Source: Micromonospora lupini (lineage in GTDB: Bacteria > Actinomycetota > Actinomycetes > Mycobacteriales > Micromonosporaceae). Taken from it: a DNA stretch of 64,000 nt. The notes below the pieces were generated by a model that saw nothing but the letters and a program-made list of their open reading frames with translations, was not told the origin of the DNA and did no database searches. Position numbers and translations under genes: made by a program. Positions 34,617 through 42,216 of the stretch are shown here, in pieces; within the stretch, counting starts at the first letter, position 1; each line of letters opens with the position of its first letter. Location of the stretch: positions 1,431,001 through 1,495,000 of the forward strand of contig NZ_JAPENL010000002.1 of NCBI RefSeq assembly GCF_026342015.1, written 5' to 3'.

Positions 34617-35324
34617 ATGCGGGGCCTCCGGAAGGGCTCCGCCGCCGACCGTCCGAGGACGAGCCGGTGGCGACGGCATCTGCTGCGCGGGGTGATCCTG
34701 GGCGTGGTCGTGCTTGTGCTGTGCAGTGTCCCGTGGCTCTGGACGACGATTGGCGCGCGCGGGCACACGTACGGCGAGGCGGACGCTCCGATCGCGGACG
34801 TCGTGATCGTCCTGGGTACCGCGGTGGCTGCGGACGGGCGGCAACCGGGCGAGCGGCTCGTCGGCCGGCTGGAGACCGCTGCCGAGCTGGTGCGTACCGG
34901 GCGGGCGCGGGTGGTGCTGGTCTCCGGCGACGGGGGCGGCACGTCCGGCGACGAGCCGACAGTGATGACCGCGTACCTGACCGAGAAGCTCGGCGTGGAT
35001 CCGCGTCGGGTGGTGGCGGACCCGTTCGGCCTGGACACGTACGACAGTTGCGCCCGCGCGAGTGAGGTGTACGGCGTCGAGCGGGCTCTGGTCGTGACGC
35101 AGTCCTATCACCTGTCCCGGGCGGTGACGCTCTGTCGACACCTCGGCCTCGACGTCGACGGGGTGGCCGCTCGGTGCGATGGTTGCGGGTCGGGCCTGCT
35201 CGCGCGGAAGGCCGCCCGCGACTACTTCGCCAGCGGCAAGGCCGCCTGGGACGCTTTCCGGGGCCGGCCGCCCGCGGTCCGGTCCTCGGTGAACCCCTCA
35301 GTGCGGGACGCGCTGAGGAGCTGA
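34617..35324 (+). CDS. YdcF/SanA-family (DUF218) membrane protein
   Basis: 235 residues. Basic N-terminus, one membrane span (about 23-44), then a DUF218 domain: DVVIVLGTAV (about 62), RVVLVSGDGGG (about 98), the LDTYDSCARASE segment and VVTQSYHLSRAVTLCRHLGL (about 160). SanA-type proteins influence envelope permeability and, in some species, vancomycin resistance or cyanide-resistant wall assembly. It begins 14 bp after pknB and may be cotranscribed, in keeping with the envelope theme. The ATG at 34617 has no strong ribosome site. Confidence 0.88.
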   Translation: MRGLRKGSAADRPRTSRWRRHLLRGVILGVVVLVLCSVPWLWTTIGARGHTYGEADAPIADVVIVLGTAVAADGRQPGERLVGRLETAAELVRTGRARVVLVSGDGGGTSGDEPTVMTAYLTEKLGVDPRRVVADPFGLDTYDSCARASEVYGVERALVVTQSYHLSRAVTLCRHLGLDVDGVAARCDGCGSGLLARKAARDYFASGKAAWDAFRGRPPAVRSSVNPSVRDALRS

Positions 35325-35443
35325 CCGGTCGGGGCGGGTCTGGACGAGACAGTCCTGACTCAAGACGGGGCTGGGCTGGGGTGGGGCTGCGGGTAAGGGC
35401 GGTGGCCATCGGCTGTGGCTGCCCGCCGTGTCGATGTGCTGGC

Positions 35444-35491
35444 GAGCGGTATACCTCAGAGGTATGAATATGACTCTGAGGTATATCGCTC
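35444..35491. promoter_or_regulatory. Orphan operator-promoter: 18-bp inverted repeat with nested palindromes
   Basis: Arms 35444-35461 and 35474-35491 pair over 18 bp (one G-U). Within them are the palindrome ATACCTC-A-GAGGTAT (35451-35465) and a second, degenerate copy (35470-35484), 19 bp centre to centre. TATACC (35450-35455) looks like a -10, 8 nt before an ATG at 35464. It lies between two convergent genes, where a promoter has no obvious client except a 40-codon frame (35464-35586). Confidence 0.6.
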
Positions 35492-35586
35492 ACGACCGCA
35501 TCCGCACCCACGGAAGTGACCGACTGTCACCTCCGGCCGCCGGCTGCGCCCACCGCCGAGGCCAGGGTCAGGAATTACTCGTCTAG
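35464..35586 (+). pseudogene. Possible short ORF or remnant gene downstream of the orphan operator
   Basis: 40 codons starting MNMTLRYIAHDRIRTHGSD and ending in TAG at 35584-35586, overlapping the stop of the opposite pabA/trpG gene. No ribosome site; would be leaderless. No family recognised. It may be a truncated remnant of a formerly regulated gene rather than a functional peptide. Confidence 0.3.
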
Positions 35587-36239
35587 GTGGTGGCGAAGGC
35601 GGCCCGGCGGCGGGCGTCGACCTCGGCGGCCAGCGCCGGGGCTCGCTCCAGCGCCTCCGGGTGACCGCAACCGGCCAGCCAGTTCGCCAGCATCAGGTGG
35701 CCGCCCTCGGTGAGCACCGACTCCGGGTGGAACTGCACGCCCTCAATGGGCAGCGTCCGGTGCCGCATCGCCATCACCACGCCGGAGCCGGTCCAGCCGG
35801 TGACCTCCAGCTCGTCGGGCAGCGTCTCGGGGAGCACGGCCAGCGAGTGGTAGCGGGTGGCGGTGAACGGGTCGGGCAGGCCGGCGAGCACGCCTACCGA
35901 GTAGTGGCGTACCTCGGAGGTCTTGCCGTGCAGCAACTCGGCGGCCCGGGTCACGGTCGCCCCGAACGCCTCGCCGATGGCCTGGTGGCCGAGGCAGACG
36001 CCGAAGATCGGCAGCTCGCCCGCGTACTCCCGGATGACGTCCAGGCAGATGCCGGCCCGGTCCGGGCTGCCCGGCCCGGGTGAGAGCAGGATGCCCGCCG
36101 CGCCCACCCGGCCGACCTCGGCTACGTCGATCTCGTCGTTGCGGCGGACGTCGCAATCCACGCCGAGCTGGCCCAGGTACTGCACGAGGTTGAAGACGAA
36201 CGAGTCGTAGTTGTCGATCACCAGAACGCGCACTGTCAC
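35583..36239 (-). CDS. Glutamine amidotransferase component II of anthranilate/aminodeoxychorismate synthase
   Basis: 218 residues. Class I amidotransferase: N-terminal RVLVIDNYDSFVFNLVQYL, oxyanion loop LSPGPGSPD, nucleophile Cys in FGVCLGHQAIGE, and the His-x-Pro-Glu in GVQFHPESVLTEGG. It supplies ammonia for anthranilate (TrpG) or p-aminobenzoate (PabA). Synteny with mycobacterial trpG beside pknB supports the family but not the choice. The GTG at 36239 overlaps the stop of the upstream small membrane protein (GTGA); a GTG at 36233 has a better AGGTGA site. Confidence 0.94.
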   Translation of the reverse strand: MTVRVLVIDNYDSFVFNLVQYLGQLGVDCDVRRNDEIDVAEVGRVGAAGILLSPGPGSPDRAGICLDVIREYAGELPIFGVCLGHQAIGEAFGATVTRAAELLHGKTSEVRHYSVGVLAGLPDPFTATRYHSLAVLPETLPDELEVTGWTGSGVVMAMRHRTLPIEGVQFHPESVLTEGGHLMLANWLAGCGHPEALERAPALAAEVDARRRAAFATT

Positions 36240-36520
36240 CTGCTCGGGGAGGGCGGCGGGGTGTTGTTCTGGTCGGTGTCGTACGGCAGGTCGTGCTCGT
36301 CGCCTGCAGGTGTCTCCCCGGTCACGGCATCCCCGCCGGCCGGCTCGCCGGGAACGCCGGAGTCCTGGGTGACCTGCACGTCGTCGAAGGGCAGCAGCGG
36401 CTCGGCCCACGGGAAGGCCACGTACCAGAGCAGGGCCACCGTCGCGGCCGCCAGCAGCACCGAACCGGCCAGCTTGCCGGCCAGCCCGAACGGGAGCTTG
36501 CGCCAGATGAACGAGTACAC
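36236..36520 (-). CDS. Small single-span membrane protein in the sortase operon
   Basis: 94 residues; GTG at 36520, 4 bp after the sortase stop. A basic N-terminus (FIWRKLPFG) and one membrane span (about 13-35) precede an acidic, Pro/Gly/Asp-rich tail of about 55 residues with no Cys. Small proteins of this type are commonly found between sortase E and pabA/trpG in actinobacteria; function unknown, perhaps accessory to the sortase. It overlaps the following gene by 4 bp. Confidence 0.75.
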   Translation of the reverse strand: MYSFIWRKLPFGLAGKLAGSVLLAAATVALLWYVAFPWAEPLLPFDDVQVTQDSGVPGEPAGGDAVTGETPAGDEHDLPYDTDQNNTPPPSPSR

Positions 36521-36524
36521 CGGG

Positions 36525-38291
36525 TCAGCCCTCCAGCTCGATCGGGCGGCCCGCCGACTTGGCCTCTGCGTGGTCCAGCTCGGCGTGGATGATCAGGCGC
36601 TGGTAGTTGTCCCACTTGGGGTTGCAGGTGGTGAGCGTCAGCATCCGCTTGGTGGGCTTCTTGTCCGGCTCGCCGGGCACCGGGGCAACCACCTCGACCT
36701 GGGTCGGCTTGACGATCCGGGTCTGCGACACCCGGTAGACGAACCACTCGGTCTTGCCCTCGACGACAATCGCGTCGCCCACGTTCAGCTCGTCCAGCCG
36801 CCAGAACGTGGCCCGGTTGCGGTGGCCGGCGACGGAGAAGTTGCCGACCTGGCCGGGCAGCACGCTTGTCGGGTAGTGACCCGGGGCGTACCTGATGTCG
36901 TCCTGGGTGACGCCCTCGACCACCACCCAGTTCTTGTCGAGCTTGGGGATGTAGAGGCCCGCGATCGGTTTGCCGTGCACCGGTGGGGACGGCTTGACGC
37001 TCGGGGTGGCCGACGGGGCGACAGTGGGGTCGGTCGCGCCGCCCCACTCCTGGGCGAGTTCGCTGTTGAGGTCGTTCTGGTGGGCGTCGACGATTGCCGA
37101 CTTGCCCCAGACCTCGTAGCCGGCGAAGAGCAGCACCACCAGGCCGAAGGTGATCAGCACCTCGCCGGTGACCCGGACACCGGCGCGCAGCCGGGAGCCG
37201 AACGACGGGCGGGTCAGCTCCGAGTAGACGCTCTTGTAGCCCTCGCCCGTCTGGTGCGGCCGGAGCTGGACCACCCGCTCGCCCCGACGGGGTCGGGGTG
37301 GTTCGGCGGCGCCGTCGTCCGCGCCGGCGGGCTCGTCCGGCGTCGCCGTACGGGGGACGGCGCCCATCAGCGCCGTGGAGTCCATGGCCGGAGGCCTGGG
37401 TGCCGGCCCGGACGGTACGGCGGGGATGAGCGCGGTGGCGTTCGGGTCGGCGGGGCGGCCCGGCCCGGCCGGAGAGACCGGGGCGCCCGACGCGCTGGTC
37501 GGGCGTGCGGGCCCCGCACCGACCTTCGGGATGAACGCGGTCGGCGCATCGCCGCCGGACGGAGGCGAGGAACCGGGGCGAGTCGAGGCGCCGGCCGGGG
37601 TCGATGCGCCGGACGCCACGGGCCGGCCGGAGTCACCGGGACCCGTCTGTCGGGCAGAAGTGCCCGCAGCGCTGCCGGGCCCGGTCGGTGCGCCGAACGG
37701 GCCGCTGGCGGCCGCCGGGCGGGTCGGTGCGGTGCCGGGCGCCGGGACGCGCGTGGGGTCGTCACCCGGGGCGGCCGGCCGGACCGGCCCCTGCGTGGGG
37801 GGTGTGGTCGGCCGGCTGGGAGCGGCGGCGGAGGGCTGGCCGAACCCGCCCTGCGGAGCCGAGCCGGTCGCCGCGGTGCCGGGCCAGGGAGGCGGTGCTG
37901 CCGGGCCCGGGTGGCCCGGAGCGCGCTGTGGGTCGGGTCGCGCGGCGCTGGGCGGGGCAGGCTGGTCGGTGCGTGGGGCGGGGCCTGGACGGCCCACCTG
38001 CGGCGGGGCGGACCGGTCGGCCGGGCGCGGGCCGGCGGCGCTCGGCGGTTCGGGAGCTGCCGCCGGACGCGGTGCCCGTGGCCTGCTGGGCAGCACGGGC
38101 TCGGGCCAGTTGCCGGTCGGGGCCCGGCCCGGAGTCGGCTCGGGTCGGCCCGGAGTCGGCTCAGGTCGGTTCGGAGTCGGCTCAGGTCGGTTCGGAGTCG
38201 GCTCGGGTCGGTCGACCTTGGGCAGGAACGCGGTCGGGTCGTCGGCCTGGTCCCGGTGCCGCCCGTCGCGGCGCTCGTCCGGGCCGGTCAC
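36525..38291 (-). CDS. Class E sortase with long disordered N-terminal region
   Basis: 588 residues. About 350 N-terminal residues are Pro/Ala/Gly-rich, including four PEPTP(N/G)R repeats and four copies of a (D/N/S)xTA(F/L)(I/L/M)(P/G)xV-like motif at about 20, 251, 287 and 306. A membrane span (about 375-395) and a sortase beta-barrel follow, with His490 (AGHRNRATFW), Cys556 (TLTTC) and Arg565 (YQRLI) as catalytic triad. It anchors surface proteins to peptidoglycan. The GTG at 38291 overlaps the DUF881 stop (GTGA). The orientation of the long tail is cytoplasmic, so it is exposed to the kinases encoded next door. Confidence 0.93.
   Translation of the reverse strand: MTGPDERRDGRHRDQADDPTAFLPKVDRPEPTPNRPEPTPNRPEPTPGRPEPTPGRAPTGNWPEPVLPSRPRAPRPAAAPEPPSAAGPRPADRSAPPQVGRPGPAPRTDQPAPPSAARPDPQRAPGHPGPAAPPPWPGTAATGSAPQGGFGQPSAAAPSRPTTPPTQGPVRPAAPGDDPTRVPAPGTAPTRPAAASGPFGAPTGPGSAAGTSARQTGPGDSGRPVASGASTPAGASTRPGSSPPSGGDAPTAFIPKVGAGPARPTSASGAPVSPAGPGRPADPNATALIPAVPSGPAPRPPAMDSTALMGAVPRTATPDEPAGADDGAAEPPRPRRGERVVQLRPHQTGEGYKSVYSELTRPSFGSRLRAGVRVTGEVLITFGLVVLLFAGYEVWGKSAIVDAHQNDLNSELAQEWGGATDPTVAPSATPSVKPSPPVHGKPIAGLYIPKLDKNWVVVEGVTQDDIRYAPGHYPTSVLPGQVGNFSVAGHRNRATFWRLDELNVGDAIVVEGKTEWFVYRVSQTRIVKPTQVEVVAPVPGEPDKKPTKRMLTLTTCNPKWDNYQRLIIHAELDHAEAKSAGRPIELEG
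38130..38213 (-). repeat. 21-bp tandem repeat inside the sortase gene, 4 copies
   Basis: Four in-frame 21-bp units (38130, 38151, 38172, 38193) encode the RPEPTP(N/G) heptapeptide repeats. The middle two are identical, the outer ones differ at one to three positions. Confidence 0.9.
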
Positions 38292-39091
38292 CTGGGCACC
38301 GTCGCCGAGCGCAGCGTCGTCGAGTCTTCGAAGGCGGGGACGGTCACGGTGGAGACGGACTCCTTGTAGCCGAGTTGGTAGTCATCGACTGCGTCCTTGA
38401 ACAACCGGACTCCCTCAGAGCTGGCGAGGGCCTGCTGAAGAGCAGCGGGGTCGCCGATTGCTACGATCTTGAACGGTGGGGAGTACACCCGACCGTGGAG
38501 CAGCAGGGTGTTACCGACGCAGCGTACCGCGCTGGTTGCGAGCACGCGGACGTTCATGATTGACATGGCCTTCGCCCCACCCGCCCAGAGTGCGTTGACC
38601 ACCGCCTGCACGTCGCCCTGGTGCACGACCAGGTCGTCGTTTGTGGCGTCGGAGTGGGCCTCGTCGTCGTGTTGGGGCGCGTCGTTCAGCTCGACAGTCA
38701 CGGCCGTGCCGGTGACGGCGGTGAACCCGGCCGCTTTGAGGCTGCCCTGGGCGCGGGCCTGCTGGGCCTTGATCGGGGCGTCCGAGTCGGCAAGTGTGTT
38801 GGTGCGTCGCTCGACCTCGTCGCGGAGGGTGGCAGCGCGGCCCTCGCTCGCGGCCACCTGCTGCTCGCGCTCCTCGATGAGCTGGTTGAGCTGGGGCCGC
38901 CGGTCCTCGCGAAGAGCGGTGCCGCCCGCCGTGGTCGCGGTGGTGGTGAAGAGCAGCCCCGCCGCGGCGGCGATCAGGGGCACCCCGATCGACCAGCCTG
39001 GCCGGCGTTGGCGTGGCCGCCGGGGCAGCAGCCCGGCGACGGCCCGTCGGAGGACCTTCTGCCAGGAGGCGGCGCCGGATGTGTACTCCAC
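38288..39091 (-). CDS. DUF881 membrane protein (Rv0012-like)
   Basis: 267 residues. One membrane span (about 34-55) is followed by a coiled coil (about 65-105, LREDRRPQLNQLIEEREQQV) and the DUF881 domain (about 118-260; VTVELNDAPQ, VVNALWAGGAKAMSIMN, GDPAALQQAL). The GTG at 39091 has AAGGAA 6-11 nt upstream. Family members lie next to crgA and the kinase operon in Actinobacteria, suggesting a division or wall role, but the biochemical function is unknown. It is divergent from crgA (222 bp). Confidence 0.93.
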   Translation of the reverse strand: MEYTSGAASWQKVLRRAVAGLLPRRPRQRRPGWSIGVPLIAAAAGLLFTTTATTAGGTALREDRRPQLNQLIEEREQQVAASEGRAATLRDEVERRTNTLADSDAPIKAQQARAQGSLKAAGFTAVTGTAVTVELNDAPQHDDEAHSDATNDDLVVHQGDVQAVVNALWAGGAKAMSIMNVRVLATSAVRCVGNTLLLHGRVYSPPFKIVAIGDPAALQQALASSEGVRLFKDAVDDYQLGYKESVSTVTVPAFEDSTTLRSATVPR

Positions 39092-39313
39092 CGAGCGTTC
39101 CTTCCGCGTGTCGGGGACTGGTGCGTGCCGGCCGGGCCGGTGATGCGAACAGTCCCGCCCTTTTCGGTCACTCCATGTACCTGCCTGACCCCATTCGTGG
39201 TCCAGGCGGCCGTTCGGGACTACGCTAGCTGTCGAACATTATTGGCCATGAACCGTCGCCTCCGCGTCCGGTTGTCAGGCCGGACGAGGTCGTCACCCCC
39301 TCTGGAGAGCGCC

Positions 39314-39577
39314 GTGCCCAAGTCTCAGGTCCGCAAGAAGAAGGTGTACACCCCGCCGACGGACGTCCGTCCGACGACGACGGCGGCGTCGCGCAAGCCT
39401 AGCCCGGTGTGGCTGCCGATCACCGCGGTCGCCCTGATCGTCGCGGGCATCGGCTGGCTGGTCGTCTACTACCTCTCCGAGCAGGAGTACCCGGTCGCCT
39501 CGTGGCAGTACTGGAACCTCGCGGTGGGCTTCGGCGCGATGGTCGCGTCGCTGGTGCTGCTCTCCCGCTGGCGCTGA
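39314..39577 (+). CDS. crgA: Cell division protein CrgA
   Basis: 87 residues. N-terminal basic motif PKSQVRKKKVYTPP, two membrane spans (about 33-52 and 65-83) and a short outer loop with YPVASWQYWN, as in CrgA/WhiP. It binds FtsZ, FtsI and FtsW-type partners and controls septum formation in sporulating hyphae. GTG 39314 has GGAG 6 nt upstream. Position next to DUF881 matches mycobacteria. Confidence 0.95.
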   Translation: MPKSQVRKKKVYTPPTDVRPTTTAASRKPSPVWLPITAVALIVAGIGWLVVYYLSEQEYPVASWQYWNLAVGFGAMVASLVLLSRWR

Positions 39578-39723
39578 GCCTGGTCCGGGCGTCGCCACAC
39601 CTGTGGGCCGGCGCCCGCCACACCGGAGGATCCAGGTCACCCCACCACGCCCCTGCCCGGCAGGACCGGGCCGGGCACCCTATGGTGTCCGCAGGCAGCG
39701 TGGCCTACTGCGAGATGACTCAC

Positions 39724-39739
39724 GTTACTGCTGGGTAAC
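39724..39739 (+). promoter_or_regulatory. Palindromic operator upstream of the Fe-S oxidoreductase gene
   Basis: GTTACTGCTGGGTAAC has perfect 5-bp arms. It lies just before a TAGGCT -10 (39748-39753), over the -35 region. A 14-of-16 identical site occurs at 60652 before the FadE5-like gene. Confidence 0.6.
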
Positions 39740-39760
39740 CTTGCGCGTAGGCTGCACTGC

Positions 39761-39853
39761 ATGACCGAGCGGAGCGAGGTCATCGACCGGTCCGGTCGCA
39801 GGTGTGGCAGCGGCGCGACGCCGGCTCCGTCCTGCCCCGGTCCCGGTTGCTGA
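39761..39853 (+). CDS. Possible leaderless upstream ORF, Cys-containing, 30 aa
   Basis: The ATG at 39761 lies 7 nt after the TAGGCT -10, so the transcript would begin at this codon. The frame MTERSEVIDRSGRRCG... ends ...PSCPGPGC then TGA, with three Cys codons, two of them in the last six positions. It precedes the large Fe-S oxidoreductase gene by 37 bp. It may be a leader peptide or fortuitous; the stretch coding MTERSE also resembles common intergenic sequence in this group. Confidence 0.3.
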   Translation: MTERSEVIDRSGRRCGSGATPAPSCPGPGC

Positions 39854-39890
39854 ACCGCTCGACAGCCAGCAGACCGGGGAGGCCAACTCG

Positions 39891-42089
39891 ATGGGCAGCG
39901 TCCAGATCGTCACCACGATCCTCGCGGCCGGCATCACCGCCGTGGCGGTGTGGCTGGCGGTGCGCGCGGTCATGAAGATGACGGCCGTCATCCGGTTGGG
40001 GCAACCCGCTCCGGAGCGGTTCGCCGACAAGGGCGCCCGCACGAAGAAGATGCTTGTGGAGACCGCCGGCCACACCCGGATGCTCAAGTGGGGCGTGGTG
40101 GGTGCCGCCCACTGGTTCGTGATGGTCGGCTTCATCGTGCTGTCGCTGCTGGTGCTCGAGGCGTACTTCGAGGTGGCGACCACCGACGGCGGGTTGCCGA
40201 TCATCGGGCACTGGACGATCTTCGGTCTGGTCACCGAGATCATCGGGGTGTTGGGCCTGGTCGGCATCCTGGTGCTGATGGCGATCCGGCTCCGCAACCG
40301 GCCGACCCGCCCCGGCGGCCGGTCCCGGTTCACCGGCTCGACGATGTGGCAGGGCTACTTCGTCGAGTGGATCGTGCTGCTGGTCCTGATCTTCGGGTTC
40401 GTGATCCGGGGCTTCAAGGTCGCCACTGACCACTTCGAGTTCCCGTTCTGGGCCACCCCGGTCAGCCACGCCGTCGGCGCGGTGCTGCCGGACTGGGCGG
40501 ACGGGGTCAGCGTCGCGGCCGCCATCAAGATCATCATTTCGATGACCTGGCTGATCGTCATCTCGCTGAACGTCACCATGGGTGTGGCCTGGCACCGGTT
40601 CCTGGCGTTTCCCAACATCTTCTTCAAGCGCGAGCCGACCAAGCCGGCCGGCTCCGGTCTCGGCGCGCTGCGCCCGATGACGAGCCAGGGCAAGCCGCTC
40701 GACTTCGAGGAGGCCGACCCGGAGAAGGACCAGTTCGGTGTCGCCCAGGTCGAGCAGTTCACCTGGAAGGGCCTGCTGGACTTCAGCACCTGCACCGAGT
40801 GTGGCCGCTGCCAGTCGCAGTGCCCGGCCTGGAACACCGGCAAGCCGCTGTCGCCCAAGCTGCTCGTGCTCAGCCTGCGTGACCACGCGTACGCCAAGGC
40901 GCCCTATCTGCTGGCCGGCGGCGGCAAGGACCTGACCGGCGAGGAGAAGGCCACCGCCGCGCAGCTCGCCCACCTGGACGTGCTGGCCCTCGCGGAGGCC
41001 GACAAGCCGCTGATCGGCACCGCCGAGGAGGGCGGGGTCATCGACCCGGACGTCCTCTGGTCCTGCACCACCTGTGGCGCCTGCGTCGAGCAGTGCCCGG
41101 TGGACATCGAGCACGTCGACCACATTGTCGACATGCGGCGCTACCAGGTGCTTATCGAGTCGAGCTTCCCCTCCGAGGCCGGCGTCATGCTGCGCAACCT
41201 GGAGAACAAGGGCAACCCGTGGGGCGCCCCGCAGAACACCCGCGAGGACTGGACCAAGGGCCTGGACTTCGAGGTGCCCCGGGTGGGTGAGGTCGACGAC
41301 TTCGAGTACCTGTTCTGGGTCGGCTGCGCAGGCGCGTTCGAGGACCGGGCCAAGAAGACCACCCGCGCGGTGGCCACCCTGCTCAACGAGGCCGGCGTGA
41401 GCTTCGCGATCCTGGGCGAGGGCGAGACCTGCTCCGGCGACCCGGCGCGACGGATCGGCAACGAGTTCGTCTTCCAGATGCTCGCCCAGCAGAACGTGGA
41501 GACGCTGAACGAGGCGTTCGAGGGCCGGGAGAAGGCCAAGCGCAAGATCGTCGCGACCTGCCCGCACTGCTTCAACACCCTGGGCAACGAGTACGGCCAG
41601 CTCGGCGGCGAGTTCGAGGTGGTCCACCACACCCAACTGCTGGCCCACCTGGTGTCCACCGGCAAGCTGACGCCGGTGCAGCCCGTCGACGGCGGCGTCA
41701 CGTACCACGACCCCTGCTACCTGGGCCGGCACAACCGGGTCTTCGCCGCCCCGCGTGAGGTCCTCGGCGACGCCATCGAGGGCGAGATCACCGAGATGCC
41801 GCGCAACAGCGAGCGCTCCTTCTGCTGCGGTGCCGGCGGCGCCCGCATGTGGATGGAGGAGAAGATCGGCAAGCGGATCAACGTGGACCGGGTCGAGGAG
41901 GCCATGGCCACCGGGGCGAAGACCGTCGCCGTCGGTTGCCCGTTCTGCTCGACGATGCTGAACGACGGGGTCAACGGAAAGGGCGCCGGCGAGCAGGTCG
42001 AGGTGATCGACGTGGCGAGCGTGCTGCTGCGCTCGGTCAAGCCGGAGCAGCCGCGGGGCGACAAGGAGTCCGCGCCGGTCGCCGGCTGA
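39891..42089 (+). CDS. Membrane Fe-S oxidoreductase, EtfD/heterodisulfide-reductase-like
   Basis: 732 residues. The N-terminal third has about five membrane spans of the NarI/HdrE-like type. Two 4Fe-4S motifs follow (C-T-E-C-G-R-C about 300 and C-T-T-C-G-A-C about 392), then two CCG domains (CPHCFNTLGNEYG about 560; CYLGRHN and CCGAGGARMW about 645) as in HdrB/GlpC. Mycobacterial EtfD (Rv0338c), which passes electrons from ETF of fatty-acid oxidation to menaquinone, has this layout; I assign it by domain similarity and recall, not alignment. ATG 39891 follows GGGGAGG. A shared palindrome with the FadE5-like gene supports a beta-oxidation role. Confidence 0.85.
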   Translation: MGSVQIVTTILAAGITAVAVWLAVRAVMKMTAVIRLGQPAPERFADKGARTKKMLVETAGHTRMLKWGVVGAAHWFVMVGFIVLSLLVLEAYFEVATTDGGLPIIGHWTIFGLVTEIIGVLGLVGILVLMAIRLRNRPTRPGGRSRFTGSTMWQGYFVEWIVLLVLIFGFVIRGFKVATDHFEFPFWATPVSHAVGAVLPDWADGVSVAAAIKIIISMTWLIVISLNVTMGVAWHRFLAFPNIFFKREPTKPAGSGLGALRPMTSQGKPLDFEEADPEKDQFGVAQVEQFTWKGLLDFSTCTECGRCQSQCPAWNTGKPLSPKLLVLSLRDHAYAKAPYLLAGGGKDLTGEEKATAAQLAHLDVLALAEADKPLIGTAEEGGVIDPDVLWSCTTCGACVEQCPVDIEHVDHIVDMRRYQVLIESSFPSEAGVMLRNLENKGNPWGAPQNTREDWTKGLDFEVPRVGEVDDFEYLFWVGCAGAFEDRAKKTTRAVATLLNEAGVSFAILGEGETCSGDPARRIGNEFVFQMLAQQNVETLNEAFEGREKAKRKIVATCPHCFNTLGNEYGQLGGEFEVVHHTQLLAHLVSTGKLTPVQPVDGGVTYHDPCYLGRHNRVFAAPREVLGDAIEGEITEMPRNSERSFCCGAGGARMWMEEKIGKRINVDRVEEAMATGAKTVAVGCPFCSTMLNDGVNGKGAGEQVEVIDVASVLLRSVKPEQPRGDKESAPVAG

Positions 42090-42216
42090 GGCGTACCCCG
42101 AAAATCATCGGACGGCGGCGGCGCCCACGGGGTGCCGCCGCGCCCGACCGCCCCGGCCCTCGCGGACCCGGCGTGGCACAATCGCGCCGAGGTGAGGCGA
42201 CATCGACGGCCTGCTC

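Noticed and set aside
32602..35511. A long minus-strand open frame antisense to pknB
   Set aside because: No domain, no ribosome site, composition typical of antisense frames; the plus strand encodes PknB and a DUF218 protein.
36261..38369. A long plus-strand open frame antisense to the sortase
   Set aside because: Gly/Arg-rich shadow of the Pro/Ala-rich sortase tail; no motif.
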